NCBI GenBank assembly: GCA_029202485.1 | Contig: CP119313.1 | Span: 2,852,001-2,916,000, forward strand | From: Candidatus Pedobacter colombiensis | GTDB taxonomy: Bacteria > Bacteroidota > Bacteroidia > Sphingobacteriales > Sphingobacteriaceae | Direction: 5' to 3' | Length of the DNA: 64,000 bases | In this document: in pieces, positions 7,339 to 17,400 of the stretch | Layout of the letters: every line of letters begins with the position of its first letter | Position numbering within the stretch: position 1 is the first letter of the stretch | The notes under the pieces: generated by a model | Databases searched by the model: none | What the model saw: only the letters and a program-made list of their open reading frames with translations | Told to the model about the DNA's origin: nothing | Made by a program: the position numbers and the translations under genes

Positions 7339-9123
7339 TTAACCCATATAATCAGCCTGCCTGCTCAATAGCGCCCTGTATTTATTGAAGATGGCTGTCT
7401 TGGACACAAAGCCTAAATACTGCCCACCCTCACCCAACACAGGTAACAACCAGGCATTTTCCTTTTCCATCTTTTGTAAGACAATTTTCAAATGATCAGA
7501 AATGATCACTACATCAGGAGCTGCCTGCATTAAGTTATTAACAGACCATTCTTCTGCATGGTTTGTTCCTTTTCTTAAAACATCTTCTACATAAACCAAC
7601 CCTTTAAATACCTTTTCATCATCTACAACCGGGAACAGATTTCTTTTAGATTGCAAAATTTCATTCAATCGCGCCGAGATTAAATCATTCTCATTCAACA
7701 CCAAATAATCAACCTCTACCAGGTATCTTAATTTCATCATATTCAGCACTGTAGTATCTTTGTCTTCAAGTGACGAAAGCTCTCCTTTTTCTGCCAGTGG
7801 TTTAGTATAGATAGAGTATTGATTTTTACTTCTGTTAATCAGGTAAGCTATGGCCGATGTAATCATTAAAGGAACCATTAAAACATATCCACCGGTGATT
7901 TCAGCAATTAAGAAGATACCCGTAAGTGGCGCATGCATTAAAGCGCTTAATGATGCGGCCATACCAGCAACAATAAAATTTGCCACATTTAAATTACCAA
8001 TGCCCAATGTATTAACAGAGAACGCCACCACAAAACCAATTAAACCGCCCATAATTAAGCTTGGAGCAAAAATTCCCCCATTGCCTCCGGCACTTAAAGT
8101 AATTAACGTTGCTGCTGATTTAGCAAAGACGGTAACTACAGTAAACAGAATGATCACCCAGGGAAGACTACTGTAGTCAGAAAATATACTATTTGTAAGT
8201 AAAGCGGTATAATTACCCCTTAAAAGGCTTTTAATAGTGATGTAACCTTCTCCGTATAGGGTTGGGAACAAAAACACCAATAAACCTAACATCAAGCCCC
8301 CTATCACCACTTTTTTATAAGGATTGGTTATCTTATAAAATGTAGACTTTATAAATGCATTGATTTTCCCAAAGTAAACAGAGAAAATACCAATCAAGAC
8401 GGCAAGTAAAACGTAATAGATCAGGGCATTCATTTTCCAGCCTTCTGTAACCAGAAAAAAAAGCTGTTCGTTGTAGAATAGACGTGCCACAACTGCAGCT
8501 GTGGCAGAGGACAGCAATAAAGGTATAAATGCAGGAATAGTGAATTCCGGCAGAAGAATTTCAATAGCAAATACAATTCCGGCAATTGGACTGTTAAAGG
8601 CTCCTGCGATACCTGCTGCTGCTCCACAGGCTAGCAACATTGTGGTTTCTCTGTAAGATAAGCCTAAGAAACGGCCAACAACTGAGCCAATACCACCTCC
8701 ACTGGTTACAATAGGTGCTTCTAACCCTGTCGAACCTCCAAATCCAACTGTTAAGGCAGCTGTAATGATTTGCGAATAGACATTATGAGGCTCAACTTTA
8801 CTTGATTTTTTAGAAATTGTATATAGTAATGGGGTTAACCCTGTTTCAAACTTCCCTTTCCTGATGAAGCGCCGGACATACATAACCGACAACAAAATCC
8901 CGATAAAAGGGAAGAAGAAAAATAGATAATATTTGTACTTCCAGTGAAAGCTTACCTGCAAAAAATCTTCGATATGATGCGTTATGGCTTTAAGTAAAGA
9001 TGCGGCAAGACCTGCGAGGATACCTACAATTAGTGCTGCAATTACAAGAAAGTTCCTGTTAGAGATCTTTGTTTTCCTGTACTGATTAATTGCATCTAAA
9101 TAATTCACTAACCTTACGTACAT
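7339..9123 (-). CDS. ClC-family chloride channel or chloride/proton antiporter with CBS domains
   Basis: 594 residues. A membrane domain of about ten or more hydrophobic segments (25-430) is followed by two CBS domains (about 450-590) that usually bind nucleotides and gate transport. The filter motif is GSTGLEAP (around 130-137). It keeps the gating glutamate (E135) but differs from the usual GREGP. The later GGNGGIFAPSLIMG is classical. The first motif, GSGIP in typical ClCs, reads TGLTP, so anion selectivity could differ. The gene lies 13 bp after the pseudouridine synthase gene and is probably in the same transcript. Confidence 0.88.
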   Translation of the reverse strand: MYVRLVNYLDAINQYRKTKISNRNFLVIAALIVGILAGLAASLLKAITHHIEDFLQVSFHWKYKYYLFFFFPFIGILLSVMYVRRFIRKGKFETGLTPLLYTISKKSSKVEPHNVYSQIITAALTVGFGGSTGLEAPIVTSGGGIGSVVGRFLGLSYRETTMLLACGAAAGIAGAFNSPIAGIVFAIEILLPEFTIPAFIPLLLSSATAAVVARLFYNEQLFFLVTEGWKMNALIYYVLLAVLIGIFSVYFGKINAFIKSTFYKITNPYKKVVIGGLMLGLLVFLFPTLYGEGYITIKSLLRGNYTALLTNSIFSDYSSLPWVIILFTVVTVFAKSAATLITLSAGGNGGIFAPSLIMGGLIGFVVAFSVNTLGIGNLNVANFIVAGMAASLSALMHAPLTGIFLIAEITGGYVLMVPLMITSAIAYLINRSKNQYSIYTKPLAEKGELSSLEDKDTTVLNMMKLRYLVEVDYLVLNENDLISARLNEILQSKRNLFPVVDDEKVFKGLVYVEDVLRKGTNHAEEWSVNNLMQAAPDVVIISDHLKIVLQKMEKENAWLLPVLGEGGQYLGFVSKTAIFNKYRALLSRQADYMG

Positions 9124-9136
9124 TTCTATCTAATTT

Positions 9137-9859
9137 TTAAGCGTCAAACTTATCCAATAATTTAATGAGTGTTGCAAAATCTTTAGGATATGGGGCTTCA
9201 ATTACAATATCCTGTCCGTCCAGCCCCTTAAATACAAGGTGTCTGGCGTGTAGGGCAAAACGCTTCATAATAGGCTGTTCTTCATCATCTTTGGCTATGC
9301 GATAGCCTTTTTTGATGCTGGAAAGGAATACTGGTTTACCCCTATACATATCATCACCCGCAATTGCAGCACGTTGCGTTGCCAAATGGATTCTGATTTG
9401 GTGCATACGCCCTGTAATGGGCTTACATTCTACCAAAGTATAGTGTCTGTAGTTTTTTAAAGTATTAAAGATAGTTTCCGCGCGTTTCCCCTCCTTACGG
9501 TCAATGGTAACACTTTTATTGCCATCATTTAAGATTGGCAGGTCTATAAAAAGATCTTTGAAAGTAAACTGTCCGTCAACAACTGCATGATAAGTTTTGC
9601 TGATTTTACGTTTTTCGAACTGTATTGAGACAGAACGGTAGGCTTCTGATGTTTTAGCGATGATAATAGCACCTGAGGTTTCTTTATCAAGACGATGACA
9701 AACCTGTGCGTCAGGACAATACTGCTTTGCAAGGCGAAGAATATTAACTTCTCCTGAACCACCACGCTCGTCTAATGAAGCTACAAATGGCGGTTTATTT
9801 ACTACGATATAATCATCGTTTTCGAATAGGATAAGATCTTTAAAGGAAGGATATTTCAA
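9137..9859 (-). CDS. RluA-family RNA pseudouridine synthase
   Basis: 240 residues, catalytic domain only, without the N-terminal S4 RNA-binding domain found in RluC/RluD. The catalytic signature HRLDKETSG places the nucleophilic aspartate at 58. GRMHQIRIHLA is the second family motif. It isomerises uridine to pseudouridine in rRNA or tRNA. The exact target site cannot be told from the sequence, and the short form could be TruC-like. It has a probable promoter box at 9881-9888 (TACTTTTG on the minus strand), overlapping the tail of the response-regulator gene region. Confidence 0.88.
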   Translation of the reverse strand: MKYPSFKDLILFENDDYIVVNKPPFVASLDERGGSGEVNILRLAKQYCPDAQVCHRLDKETSGAIIIAKTSEAYRSVSIQFEKRKISKTYHAVVDGQFTFKDLFIDLPILNDGNKSVTIDRKEGKRAETIFNTLKNYRHYTLVECKPITGRMHQIRIHLATQRAAIAGDDMYRGKPVFLSSIKKGYRIAKDDEEQPIMKRFALHARHLVFKGLDGQDIVIEAPYPKDFATLIKLLDKFDA

Positions 9860-9880
9860 TATGATAAGAATTTCTTAGCG

Positions 9881-9888
9881 CAAAAGTA
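9881..9888 (-). promoter_or_regulatory. -7 promoter box of the pseudouridine synthase gene
   Basis: The minus strand reads TACTTTTG, matching TAnnTTTG, 22 bp upstream of the ATG at 9859. It lies directly beside the stop codon of the preceding response regulator. Confidence 0.45.
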
Positions 9889-10578
9889 CTAAGAAAGTTC
9901 GAATTTATACCCCACTCCTTTCACTGTAGCTACATATCTTTCGCCTAATTTTTCACGCAACTTACGAATATGCACATCAATAGTACGATTGGTAACTACT
10001 ACAGAGTCTTCCCAAATATTCTTTAAAATAGATTCTCTGGTATATACTTTTCCAGGTTTAGAGGCTAACAGATAAAGCAATTCAAATTCTTTTTTAGCCA
10101 ATACAACCTTCTGACCGTTCTGATAAACGAGGTAAGCCTCTCTGTCAATCACCAAATCTCCTATTTCAACTTTATTGTCAGATACTTCATCAGCACTTGA
10201 ATTTCTTCTTAATATTGCATTAATACGACTTACCAATGCCCGAGGCTTGATGGGCTTGGCAATATAATCATCCGCTCCAACGTTAAAACCAGCAATCTCA
10301 GAGTATTCTTCACTGCGGGCGGTAAGAAATACCATGAATGTGTTTTTAAATTCAGGAATTGCACGCATAAGTCTACAGGCTTCAATACCATCCATCTTAG
10401 GCATCATAATATCCAGAATAATTAAATCAGGATGTACCTTCTTTGCAATCGTAATTCCCTCTTGCCCATTTCCAGCCAAATAAACCTGATAACCTTCTTT
10501 TTTTAAGTTATATTCTATCAGCTCTAAAATATCTGGTTCATCATCAACAATAAGTATCTTCTGTTTTACGGTGCTCAT
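9889..10578 (-). CDS. OmpR/PhoB-family response regulator
   Basis: 229 residues: a receiver domain (1-120) with phospho-acceptor D56, acidic pair D12/D13 and K108, then a winged-helix DNA-binding domain (about 135-229) with the transactivation loop and recognition helix region VVVTNRTIDVHIRKLREKL. The domain order and length are typical. No histidine kinase gene is adjacent, so its partner lies elsewhere. It is followed after 29 bp by the pseudouridine synthase gene. The target genes are unknown. Confidence 0.9.
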   Translation of the reverse strand: MSTVKQKILIVDDEPDILELIEYNLKKEGYQVYLAGNGQEGITIAKKVHPDLIILDIMMPKMDGIEACRLMRAIPEFKNTFMVFLTARSEEYSEIAGFNVGADDYIAKPIKPRALVSRINAILRRNSSADEVSDNKVEIGDLVIDREAYLVYQNGQKVVLAKKEFELLYLLASKPGKVYTRESILKNIWEDSVVVTNRTIDVHIRKLREKLGERYVATVKGVGYKFELS

Positions 10579-10683
10579 AGCTTTAATTATTTGTTACGAA
10601 ATTAGGTAATCAATTACAATGTAAAGTTAAACATGGGTTAACAAATTGTTAATAAGCTCATGTATATTAACATGAATTTAGGG

Positions 10684-11802
10684 TTATCGTAAAGTCTTAC
10701 TCAAAAATGCGTCCAATTCTTCACCACGAAGATTTTTAGCAATGATTTTTCCGCTTGGATCGATAATATAAGAACTTGGAATAGCCTCGATAGCATACAA
10801 CATTGCGGTTGGACTCTCGAAATCCTTCAAATCACTGGCCTGCGCCCAGGTCAATTTATCGGCAGCAACTGCACTTTTCCATGCTGTAGCATCTTTATCT
10901 AAAGATATACCCAAAATGGTGAAATTTTTGTCTTTATAAGTATTATAAGCCTTAACTACGTTAGGATTCTCTTGTCTGCATGGCGTACACCATGAAGCCC
11001 AAAAATCAAGCATCACATATTTACCTTTAAAATCAGATAATTTAATTGGTTTGCCATCGATACCATTAATGGTAAACTCCGGTGCTGGCTGTCCAATCTG
11101 TACAGTTTTAAGCTTAGACATTCTTACCAAAAACTCAGTTACAGCTGGGTTATTGTTAAAATTATTTTTGATTTTATCAGAATAATCTACCAGCTCCTTT
11201 TCATACTCACCAGGATTCAAAAGGTTAACGGCATAGAAACTAGCCAAAGAAGAGGTATTGTCCTGAGCAAACTTTAACACCGCCTTATTTAAACCATCAA
11301 CTTCCTGAGTATATGCTGGTCTCAATTGCTCCATAATCACATCCCTTTTATCAGGTTGCGCAACTACAGCCTCATCAAATTTCTTCTGTATCTCAGAGAT
11401 TTTGACCATATACTGGTTTTTCACTTTATTCAGTTCTTCCAGTTTATCTGCTTCCATAGCACCAGAAATATTATAAGCAAGAGTTTTGTCCGCCAAGTCA
11501 GCATTAATCTTAATATGATCACCATTCTTAGCAATGATCATGTATTCACTATTTCCGGAAGAAATTCTAAAAAAGTCAACTGCAGGTGTACTGTGGGTAA
11601 ACTTAAACTCTCCCTTTTCAGAAAACACTGTAGAATCCAATGGCAGTGCATGATCTTTCTGTAAGCCAAACAAATAAACTTTGCTACCCGGCGTTGCATT
11701 CTTAAACTGCCCTTCTATTACAAAGTTTGCCTTATCTTTACATGCTGCAAATACCACACACAACAATAATATATAGCTTATTCTCTTCATCATAATCTTC
11801 AT
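10684..11802 (-). CDS. TlpA-like thiol-disulfide oxidoreductase lipoprotein (DUF4369 plus thioredoxin domain)
   Basis: 372 residues. The signal peptide ends in a lipobox VFAAC (lipidated C21). An N-terminal DUF4369 domain (about 28-130) and a helical linker lead to a C-terminal AhpC/TSA-type thioredoxin domain (about 232-372) with active site WCTPC (C272, C275). It is probably membrane-anchored outside the cytoplasm, where it reduces or exchanges protein disulfides. The ATG overlaps the gatB stop codon by one base (TAATG), so the two genes are translationally coupled. This coupling to tRNA amidation looks accidental in function. Confidence 0.88.
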   Translation of the reverse strand: MKIMMKRISYILLLCVVFAACKDKANFVIEGQFKNATPGSKVYLFGLQKDHALPLDSTVFSEKGEFKFTHSTPAVDFFRISSGNSEYMIIAKNGDHIKINADLADKTLAYNISGAMEADKLEELNKVKNQYMVKISEIQKKFDEAVVAQPDKRDVIMEQLRPAYTQEVDGLNKAVLKFAQDNTSSLASFYAVNLLNPGEYEKELVDYSDKIKNNFNNNPAVTEFLVRMSKLKTVQIGQPAPEFTINGIDGKPIKLSDFKGKYVMLDFWASWCTPCRQENPNVVKAYNTYKDKNFTILGISLDKDATAWKSAVAADKLTWAQASDLKDFESPTAMLYAIEAIPSSYIIDPSGKIIAKNLRGEELDAFLSKTLR

Positions 11803-13265
11803 TATTTTAACTTATCCTGTAACAATTCATTTATTTTCTGAGGGTCGGCCTTTCCTTTGGCAAGCTTCATCACTTCGCCAACAAAAAGCCCCAACACACC
11901 TTTTTTTCCTTTTCTATATGCATCAACCTGTGGCTGATATTTTACCAGTACATTGTCTACAAAGGTCGACAATTCATTACTATTTTCTTCAATTAAAAGG
12001 TTTAACTGAGCTGCCAGCTCCATTACATTGTCTGCCGGTGCTTTAAGCAGCTCTGGTAACAATTTTTGCAATGCAATCTGCTGGGTGATTTTCTTATCAT
12101 CCACCATATTGATTACATCGGCAAGTTGCTCTGGTATCACTTTAAAATCTACAATTCCTATTTCCTGTTCATTTAGCAATGCCCTAACGGAACCGGTAAG
12201 CCAGTTTACCAGGTTCTTTTTATTATTTACAAAAGGCAATGCTTCATTAAAATAGCTAAACAGGTCATGATCTTCGGACAACATAGTTGCTTCAGAATCA
12301 TTTACACCATAATCCGCTATCAGCTTTTTAGCAATTTCCTGAGGTAAAGCGGGCATTTCAAACTTTAGCTGTGCCAGCCATTCATCAGAGATATGTACAG
12401 GAGCAAGATCCGGATCCGGGAAATAACGGTAATCATTTGCTTCTTCCTTACTTCGCATAGGTGCAGTAGAGCCCTGATCAGCATCAAAAGTAAGTGTGCT
12501 CTGAATAATCTTTCCGCCGGACAGAATTACTTCCTTCTGACGTCCATATTCAAAATCTATTGCTCTGCGTACATTTCTGATAGAGTTTAGGTTTTTCACC
12601 TCACAGCGTGTACCAAATTCAACAACTCCATATTTGCGAATAGAGATATTGGCATCGCAACGTAAACTTCCCTCTTCCATATTTCCATCACTCACGTCCA
12701 GATGACGAACCAGTTTCCTGATCTCTGTTAGTAACAGTGAGGCTTCTTCGGCACTTCTGATATCAGGTTCTGTTACAATCTCAATTAATGGCACACCGGC
12801 TCTGTTCAAGTCAACATACGAATATTTATCATCCTGATCGTGCAAGCTTTTACCTGCATCTTCTTCCAGATGAATCCTGTTAATGCCTATCCGTTTTTCT
12901 TCCCCGGTACTTAAAGTTACATTGAGAAAACCATCCTTACAGATGGGCTTATTGTCTTGCGTAATCTGATACCCCTTAGGCAAATCGGCATAGAAGTAAT
13001 TTTTACGATCGAAATAATTGATCTGATTAATGGTGCAATTTAAGGCTAACCCCATTCTTACCGCTTTTGCCACAACCTCTTTATTCAATTTAGGTAGGGC
13101 TCCTGGTAGAGCCAAAGAAACTGCAGATATATGTTCATTAGGTTTTGCACCAAAGGAAGCACTATCAGACGAGAATATTTTCGATTGTGTATTTAATTGT
13201 ACGTGGATCTCTAAACCTGATACCAACTCGAATTCTGATGGAGAAACTGCAGTTTTCGTACTCAT
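11802..13265 (-). CDS. gatB: Aspartyl/glutamyl-tRNA amidotransferase subunit B
   Basis: 487 residues, normal length for GatB. Motifs include VSGLEIHVQLNTQSKIFS near the start, YFYADLPKGYQITQ and the metal-site region HLEEDAGKS, the strand DLNRAGVPLIEIVTEPD, and a C-terminal YqeY/GatB helical domain. With GatA and GatC it converts Glu-tRNA(Gln) or Asp-tRNA(Asn) into the amidated forms in the cytoplasm. gatA and gatC are not in the window. A minus-strand -7 box TATGTTTG at 13308-13315 gives a leader near 40 nt. Confidence 0.96.
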   Translation of the reverse strand: MSTKTAVSPSEFELVSGLEIHVQLNTQSKIFSSDSASFGAKPNEHISAVSLALPGALPKLNKEVVAKAVRMGLALNCTINQINYFDRKNYFYADLPKGYQITQDNKPICKDGFLNVTLSTGEEKRIGINRIHLEEDAGKSLHDQDDKYSYVDLNRAGVPLIEIVTEPDIRSAEEASLLLTEIRKLVRHLDVSDGNMEEGSLRCDANISIRKYGVVEFGTRCEVKNLNSIRNVRRAIDFEYGRQKEVILSGGKIIQSTLTFDADQGSTAPMRSKEEANDYRYFPDPDLAPVHISDEWLAQLKFEMPALPQEIAKKLIADYGVNDSEATMLSEDHDLFSYFNEALPFVNNKKNLVNWLTGSVRALLNEQEIGIVDFKVIPEQLADVINMVDDKKITQQIALQKLLPELLKAPADNVMELAAQLNLLIEENSNELSTFVDNVLVKYQPQVDAYRKGKKGVLGLFVGEVMKLAKGKADPQKINELLQDKLK

Positions 13266-13307
13266 TTATAGGCAATAATTTTCTTAATTTTTGATGTATT
13301 TGACATA

Positions 13308-13315
13308 CAAACATA
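13308..13315 (-). promoter_or_regulatory. -7 promoter box of gatB
   Basis: The minus strand reads TATGTTTG, matching TAnnTTTG, 43 bp upstream of the gatB ATG. A TTG at a 15-bp distance is shorter than the usual spacing. Confidence 0.45.
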
Positions 13316-13399
13316 ACTATTTATACTTTACAATCGGAGTTATGTCGCCATAATTATACCTGGAGGTAGAACTTATACCCCATCCAATTGTTAATCTCC

Positions 13400-13407
13400 T
13401 ATATTTG
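13400..13407 (+). promoter_or_regulatory. -7 promoter box close to the start codon of the NAD(P)-binding protein gene
   Basis: TATATTTG matches TAnnTTTG and ends 6 bp before the ATG at 13414. By the rnpB spacing, transcription would start at or next to the ATG, giving a leaderless or nearly leaderless mRNA. It also rules out the TTG at 13405 as the start. Confidence 0.5.
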
Positions 13408-13413
13408 GATAAA

Positions 13414-14064
13414 ATGGAGGCAATAATCGTAGGAGCTACTGGTTTGATTGGAAGCAGTTTATTACAACAGCTACTAGATCATCCTGATTATAAATTGGTA
13501 ACCGCTGTAGTGAGGAGGGAAATACACCTGCAGCACCCTAAGTTTCAACAAGTGGTAGTTGATTTTGATCGACTCGAAAACCATCAGGAACATATAAAAG
13601 GTGATGTGGTATTTTGCGCATTGGGGACAACCCAAAATAAAACGCCCGACAAAGCCCAGTACCGCAAAATAGATTACCAATACCCATTAGACATTGCACT
13701 TATTGCACAGCAAAATGGAGCTTCTCAATACCATTTAGTGTCGGCACTCGGGGCGAATCCAAACTCTTCTATCTTTTATTCCAAACTAAAAGGCGAAGTA
13801 GAACGTGATCTTAAAACCATTCCATTTAAAAGCATACATATCTACAGACCCTCCCTACTGGATGGTGATCGACAAGAACATCGCAGCGCTGAAGGCATCA
13901 TGATCAGGCTGATGCGGGTTTTAAATCCATTGCTTATTGGTGGACTTAAAAAATACCGCAGCATTAAAATAGAAAAGGTGGCTTCAGCGATGTTAAAGCA
14001 GTCGTTAAAACCACTGACTGGTATATTTACTTATGATTCTGATCAAATAGAAGGGCTTGGCTGA
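13414..14064 (+). CDS. NAD(P)-binding oxidoreductase of the atypical SDR type (TIP30/HTATIP2-like)
   Basis: 216 residues from the ATG at 13414. A TTG start 9 bp upstream lies inside the -7 box, so the ATG is preferred. The dinucleotide-binding motif GATGLIGSSLL is at the N-terminus, followed by CALGTTQNKTPDKAQYRKIDY and a YSKLKGEVE helix that holds the Tyr-x3-Lys pair. This pattern belongs to small NAD-dependent epimerase-like proteins of the TIP30 type. The substrate is unknown. The last 22 bp overlap the end of the convergent gene for a small secreted protein. Confidence 0.8.
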   Translation: MEAIIVGATGLIGSSLLQQLLDHPDYKLVTAVVRREIHLQHPKFQQVVVDFDRLENHQEHIKGDVVFCALGTTQNKTPDKAQYRKIDYQYPLDIALIAQQNGASQYHLVSALGANPNSSIFYSKLKGEVERDLKTIPFKSIHIYRPSLLDGDRQEHRSAEGIMIRLMRVLNPLLIGGLKKYRSIKIEKVASAMLKQSLKPLTGIFTYDSDQIEGLG

Positions 14065-14468
14065 CCAACAGGCTCTTTCGCCCCACCCTGCATTGGAGGT
14101 AGCTTTACAGCTTCAGCTGGCTTTTTATCCGATTCTGGGACTTTGCTATCACTTAATAACTTTACAGGTGCTGATTTCCCTGAACCTGGGTTATTTGTTC
14201 TCGATGTTTGTCCTGCTGCTGTTGGTATCCCACCTGTAAATAAAACATCTCTAATGTCTCCTTTTGTATCTCGTTTTGAATCTACAGGTTCATTTTCTTG
14301 CTTTCGCTGACCTTCGGGTCCATATTTCAATCCAGGTACCGAGTTTTGCATAAATTGCTTTCCAATACTCTCCGTAGTTTTGTACTTTTCTTGCGCCTGT
14401 ACGGCTGAGCAGATCAGCAAACCAGCGCTAATCATAACTGCAGAACTAATTTTATAAATTGTCTTCAT
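14043..14468 (-). CDS. Small secreted Pro/Gly/Lys-rich protein, function unknown
   Basis: 141 residues. A clear signal peptide (MKTIYKISSAVMISAGLLIC, cleavage after VQAQ) is followed by about 115 residues rich in Pro, Gly, Lys, Glu and Ser, with no predicted fold and low sequence complexity (for example PVKLLSDSKVPESDKK). It starts 20 bp after the stop of the 1015-residue fibre protein, so it is probably the last gene of that transcript and may act with the fibre at the cell surface. I do not recognise the family. The 3' end overlaps the convergent oxidoreductase gene by 22 bp. Confidence 0.7.
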   Translation of the reverse strand: MKTIYKISSAVMISAGLLICSAVQAQEKYKTTESIGKQFMQNSVPGLKYGPEGQRKQENEPVDSKRDTKGDIRDVLFTGGIPTAAGQTSRTNNPGSGKSAPVKLLSDSKVPESDKKPAEAVKLPPMQGGAKEPVGQPSPSI

Positions 14469-14488
14469 ATTTTTATTTTCTAAACTAA

Positions 14489-17400
14489 TTATTTAACACT
14501 CACCAATACTTTGATTTTCCCTACACCTTTAGCATCATAAGCTTCGAGTGCTTTCCCCAGTACTTGTCCGATTTTAACCTTATCAGGATCTGCTTTCATG
14601 GCTACACCAGAGAATGAAGAAGTAACCAGCAAATCACCTCTGGAAATTGCCCCGCCTTCCAGACAAACTTTGGTAGGCAACACACCAATTACCCCCATAG
14701 GCACCTGCGTTTTTAAGTCGGAATCTATATATTCCTCGGTCAACAACACACCTGGTTTTGTAGCATATACCCCAGCTACTAAATTAGAATACGCTCCTGT
14801 TGATTTTTCGACTGTTCTGTCTTTACTGGTAGATATCACAAGGATATCACCCGGCTCGTAACTTAAAACATTTCCGGAAACATCAAATGATTCTGCTATA
14901 TCAGCACCACCGGTTTGGGTACCCCCATTAAAGAATCCTTTGCCTGCAGCATCAATTCGGGCAACATTTACTGTATTGGGGTTTCCTGCTTTAAATACGG
15001 CTAGATTACCACTACTATGCGTTTCGGCAGTAATAACAGGATTAACATTTACAGTATTAAAATTTACAAATCTGGCTGCCTTTCCATTACTAAAATTAGA
15101 TACCCATCCATAAAAAGCATTTCCAGTTCCATCAGCCGTACTTTCAACACCATCTCCTAACGCTGATGCATTTGCGGTTATACCATTACCATTACCATTA
15201 GCTATAGCAATTAGTGCGGGTCCATTTCCAACCGGATTAGAAGAATAAAACAAGCCTCCAAACCCTCCGGTACCGGATGATACACCGTAAACACCTGCCG
15301 TTCCAAAATTTGAAAATTGTGAATTCACTTCACCTTTTACAGCAGCAGAAGTCCCATTAGTATTATCAACCTTAAAGTTACCTGCAATACCATAACCTAT
15401 TGTTTTTACTGTAATTACGTCGTTTGTATTTGCATTATTAAAGTTTTCAAACCTCCCAGCCCTTCCCGTACCAGATGATGGCACCCAGGCATAAAGCGAA
15501 TTTCCTGTACCATTTACGCTAGTTTCTACGCCATTGCCATTCTTATTTGCACTTGCTGTAATCGCATTACCCAAACCATCTGTTATAGCAACCACAGCAG
15601 GTCCATTTCCAGAAGAATTAGAAGAATGGAACAATCCTGCAAAACCACCAGTTCCTGATGCAAGCCCAAATACAGCTGCTGCCCCATAGTTAGCAAAGAT
15701 GGTATTTACCTCTGCGCGTACACCTGCTGAAACACTATTTGTGTTATTCACCACAAAAGATGCTGCGTTTCCAACCTTATTATCTAAAACCTGACCACCG
15801 CTAATGGTATATACTTCCAATGTATTAAACAGATTAGCCCCATTCACATTTTCAAATCTGCCTGCGCGACCTTTACTCCCTCCCTCGCCAACCCTCCCAA
15901 AAACACCAACTCCTGTACCTGTTGCATTAGTTGATATAAAGCCATGCACACCATAACCTCCTCCGTCATTACGACCTACCACAGCACCAGCAATATCACT
16001 TTTTGCCCTCCCCACAATGGCTTCACCTCCACCGGTATTATCACCAATAATGCCTGCGGCAGCCTGAGATTTGGTAATTCCCTGCACACCAGTACCATTA
16101 GAACTATTAGCAGTTATACCATTACCGAATCCACTTGCTGTAACTTGTATACCCGATCCGTTACCTATAGTTGAAACATTAACTACATTATTACTATTTG
16201 CATTATTGGTTATGTATAACTCAGCTGCCGAACCGAGAAAACTTGTAGCCAACAAACCAGTACCGCTTTCGGTCTTGGCAAGTACGCCAACACCATTTCC
16301 TGATGAATTGCCATAAACACCTATGCCAGCTGGTGTATCCCCATAAACACCCCAACCGGATCCGGCTTGCGAACCCCAAACACCTATCCCAAACCCGCCG
16401 GTTCCATTGTTAATCCCTCTTACAGCCGAGGAGAAGCTACCAGGACTAGCTGATGTCACCACGCCCCTGACCGCTGCAATATTTGCATTAGTACTAGCAC
16501 TGATCCCCTCAACGGAGGTGCCATCACCTGCATTTTTTATTGAAAATAACGTCCCCGCATTATTTTCATTGGCTATAAAAGGCAGTACAAACCCTCCTCC
16601 CCCTATAGAACCTGGTGTCCAGGATACGCCATTAAACTTTAGCACACTATTTAGTATAGGAGCCACAGGATCTATTGGTATGGATTGCAACTTTGCTACT
16701 GCAGGATTAGGATAAGTACCAGACAAATCACCTCCTGCTATTCCATTTGGAGGCAGCGCAGCGGGAATAACAGGAATAATACCTGGAGCTAGTTTAGCAA
16801 GTGTAACTGATCCATCTAAAATTTTAGCCGTAGTCACTTTATCATTACCAATTGAAGGATTAGGGTAAGTACCAGAAAGATCACCACCGGCTGCACCATT
16901 TGGAGGCAAGGCAGTTGGAATAACGCCTGGTGCCAGCTTAGGAAGCGTAACCGAACCATCTAATATTTTAGCTGTTGTCACCTTATCATTACCAATTAAA
17001 GGATTGGGATAATTACCGGATAAATCACCTCCGGCAGGTCCGGTAAGTACACCATTTGCTCCGGCTGGCCCTTGAACACCTTGCGGCCCCTGCACCCCAA
17101 TAGGTCCTTGTATACCCTGCGGACCGGGATTGCCTGCTGCAGCAAACAATGCAAATGGTACACTCATCAATTGCGTAGTACCTAAATCATTAAAAACACC
17201 ATTTCCAAGTGCAAGCTCAACCTTTAAATACTGATTGGCATTTTGCCAGGGCACGCCAGTAAAAGTTCCTGTAGAAGGTGTTCCTTTTCCAAGTTGCAAT
17301 GTAAAGAGTCCAAGCTGATTGGTACTCACAGCATGTTGTTCAACATATTGGGCAGGCCCATTAGCAGCACCACCTAATATGGAAATCTTTACTTTAACGG

